A stretch of DNA of 6,928 bases from an uncultured Clostridia bacterium (GTDB taxonomy: Bacteria; Bacillota; Clostridia; UMGS1883). Position numbers and translations under genes: made by a program. The number at the start of each line of letters is the position of its first letter. Position 1 is the stretch's first letter. Of the stretch, positions 5,918 through 6,928 are shown one piece after another. Location: the NCBI GenBank assembly GCA_947629615.1, contig CANRER010000077.1, forward strand, positions 1 to 6,928, given 5' to 3'. Under the pieces are notes generated by a model. That model worked only from the letters and a program-made list of their open reading frames with translations. It searched no databases and was not told where the DNA came from.

Positions 5918-6289
5918 ATGAATAATAAAATAATTTATATTCTTCAGCACAGCTATTTTTATGAAAAGGAAAATAAGTATGGCATAAGGCCCGGATACGA
6001 AGAAGTGAAAATGCTGGGATTATACTCCACAAGGGAAAAAGCGGAATTGGCCATAGACGATTATATGCGTAAAGAGGGATTTAATAAATATGGCCGGGAG
6101 AGCTTCTCCATAGACCCTTATGAAATCGACTGTGACGCCGGTTGGAAAAGCGGCTTTGAATGTCGCGGCGGCTATTATTGGCTGCCTATCGGGGCCGATA
6201 TTGCGGACGCATCTTTGCGGCGCACCGGCCCGGGAAGCGAATATTCAAAGATTAAAATATGGGAGAAAAGCGGAAGTGAAAAATTATGA
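5918..6289 (+). CDS. Small DUF7336-like protein, copy 1, with C-terminal tail
   Basis: A 123-residue soluble protein of unknown function. Residues 1-80 form one domain, from KIIYILQHSYF through MLGLYSTREKAELAIDDYM and GFNKYGRESFSIDPYEID to WKSGF. I recognise this as resembling the DUF7336 family from memory, which a profile search could confirm. It is a paralogue of the next gene: from the shared YEE to the shared GF, 28 of 54 residues are identical. ATG 5918 is preferred because the paralogue also starts just before this domain, and GAGG (5906-5909) lies 8 nt upstream. ATG 5897, overlapping the hydrolase stop, and ATG 5882 are possible longer starts. After the domain there is a tail of about 43 residues (RGGYYWLPIGADIADASLRR and onward) that copy 2 lacks. 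The gene starts in strongly AT-rich sequence (11 G/C in the 60 bases 5921-5980), unlike the hydrolase gene before it. Confidence 0.8.
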   Translation: MNNKIIYILQHSYFYEKENKYGIRPGYEEVKMLGLYSTREKAELAIDDYMRKEGFNKYGRESFSIDPYEIDCDAGWKSGFECRGGYYWLPIGADIADASLRRTGPGSEYSKIKIWEKSGSEKL

Positions 6290-6525
6290 AGAAATGCTTT
6301 GTGTTAAGTCATTTTTTTGAGTATGGGGAAGATAACTTTTATGAAGAATTAAAAATAATAGGGGTATATTCTTCCAGAGCCAAGGCGGAGCAGGCCATAG
6401 AAAGATATATTTTACTGCCGGGCTTCAATAACTATACGAGGGAAGCGTTTTGTATAGACGAGGCCACAATAGATTATGGCAGAGAATGGGAAAACGGGTT
6501 TGTTAAGGCCGACGAAATTGATTAG
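6286..6525 (+). CDS. Small DUF7336-like protein, copy 2
   Basis: A 79-residue soluble protein of unknown function, matching the domain of the gene before it over its whole length (CFVLSHFFEYGED, YEELKIIGVYSSRAKAEQAI, GFNNYTREAFCID, WENGF). Its ATG overlaps the TGA of copy 1 by 4 nt (ATGA, 6286-6289), so the two are probably translationally coupled. GGAAG at 6272-6276 is a weak ribosome site, in keeping with coupling. It is AT-rich like copy 1. Conserved Tyr, Gly-Phe and Trp positions suggest a small alpha/beta fold, but no catalytic motif can be seen. Related small proteins are sometimes found among immunity-type or accessory genes; nothing here proves that role. Confidence 0.82.
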   Translation: MKKCFVLSHFFEYGEDNFYEELKIIGVYSSRAKAEQAIERYILLPGFNNYTREAFCIDEATIDYGREWENGFVKADEID

Positions 6526-6542
6526 CTGAAAAAGGAGAAAAA

Positions 6543-6928
6543 ATGAAGCTCATCGAAACAGCGAGAATAGACATCAGCCGCGCGGGGCGTTTTTGCCGCA
6601 TGTGGCTGGGGGACATAAACGGCGACGGGCGCATGGAGATAGTCATGGTTCAGCCCGATTCCGACCGCGACGACCGCTACTTTCCGCACAGCGTCCGCTG
6701 CGCCACGGCCTTTGACCTCGACGGCGGGCTGTTGTGGCAGGTGGGCAGGCCCGACGAAAACGCCCGCGCCAGCGGGGCCGACATTCCGGCTCAGCTTTAC
6801 GACATCGACGGCGACGGGCGGCTCGAGCTGATATGCGTCATGGACGGCGGCCTGCGCGTATACGACGGCGCGAACGGCGGGCTTAAGCGTTCGGCCCCTT
6901 TGCCCGACCCCGAGGCTCACGACTGCAT
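6543..6928 (+). CDS. FG-GAP/Asp-rich repeat protein, possible rhamnogalacturonan lyase (PL11-like), 3' partial
   Basis: The first 128 residues of a protein that continues past the window. Two Asp-rich calcium-binding-type loops are visible: GDINGDGRMEIV (residues 23-34) and YDIDGDGRLELICV (86-99). Between them lies AFDLDGGLLWQVGR (56-69), and VYDGANGG (106-113) follows the second loop. This order, a DxDGDG strand, then 'DLDG..LW', then another DxDGDG strand, resembles the beta-propeller of family 11 rhamnogalacturonan lyases such as YesW. It also fits other FG-GAP/VCBS-repeat proteins. There is no signal peptide (it starts MKLIETARIDIS), which is unusual for a lyase acting on polymer outside the cell, so it may act on imported oligomers. 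GGAG at 6534-6537 lies 5 nt before the ATG, 17 nt after the preceding stop. It is GC-rich again. Pairing with a GH105 enzyme that removes the unsaturated uronate made by lyases fits one pathway. Confidence 0.72.
   Translation, partial: MKLIETARIDISRAGRFCRMWLGDINGDGRMEIVMVQPDSDRDDRYFPHSVRCATAFDLDGGLLWQVGRPDENARASGADIPAQLYDIDGDGRLELICVMDGGLRVYDGANGGLKRSAPLPDPEAHDC

Noticed and set aside
4164..6032. Long open frame of 622 codons on the - strand, antisense to the hydrolase gene
   Set aside because: It mirrors the GC-rich codon pattern of the real + strand gene, has no recognisable domain, and would overlap a clear enzyme completely.

Overview
The window looks like chromosomal DNA of a GC-rich, anaerobic, Gram-positive gut- or rumen-type bacterium of the Clostridia/Oscillospirales kind. 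This is an inference from style, not from a marker gene. The signs are strong GGAGG ribosome-binding sites, frequent ATA isoleucine codons despite high GC, a sodium-pumping decarboxylase with a stand-alone biotin carrier, and an AraC/GH105 pectin-type locus.

Region 1 (1-2800, + strand) is the end of an operon for a membrane-bound, Na+-translocating, biotin-dependent decarboxylase. It holds the last 30 residues of the biotin carrier protein, the Na+-translocating beta subunit (oadB) and the carboxyltransferase alpha subunit (oadA-type, without its own biotin domain). Together they would decarboxylate an oxaloacetate-type 3-oxoacid via carboxybiotin and export Na+.

Region 2 (2801-3119) lies between convergent genes and has no credible coding sequence. 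It contains an 11-bp-stem terminator and an unusual set of related repeats. A 131-bp copy (2948-3078, read on the - strand) has an internal module (2959-3052) that can fold into a three-way junction. A 38-bp copy (2809-2846, + strand) has the same two ends joined and lacks exactly that module. A third partial end lies beside the araC stop codon. This is the least explained part of the window.

Region 3 (3120-6928) is a sugar-utilisation locus, probably for pectin or rhamnogalacturonan fragments. An AraC-family regulator (- strand) has a perfect consensus sigma-A promoter. It diverges from a + strand operon that opens with a two-part GH105/GH88-type unsaturated glucuronyl hydrolase and ends at the window edge with a protein carrying Asp-rich FG-GAP-like repeats resembling rhamnogalacturonan lyases. 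Between these two enzyme genes sits an AT-rich pair of small paralogous proteins (resembling the DUF7336 family, function unknown) that overlap by 4 nt and differ in base composition from both neighbours. The regulator probably senses a sugar and activates the divergent operon, whose upstream region carries an 8-bp direct repeat spaced 21 bp apart, as AraC-type half-sites often are.
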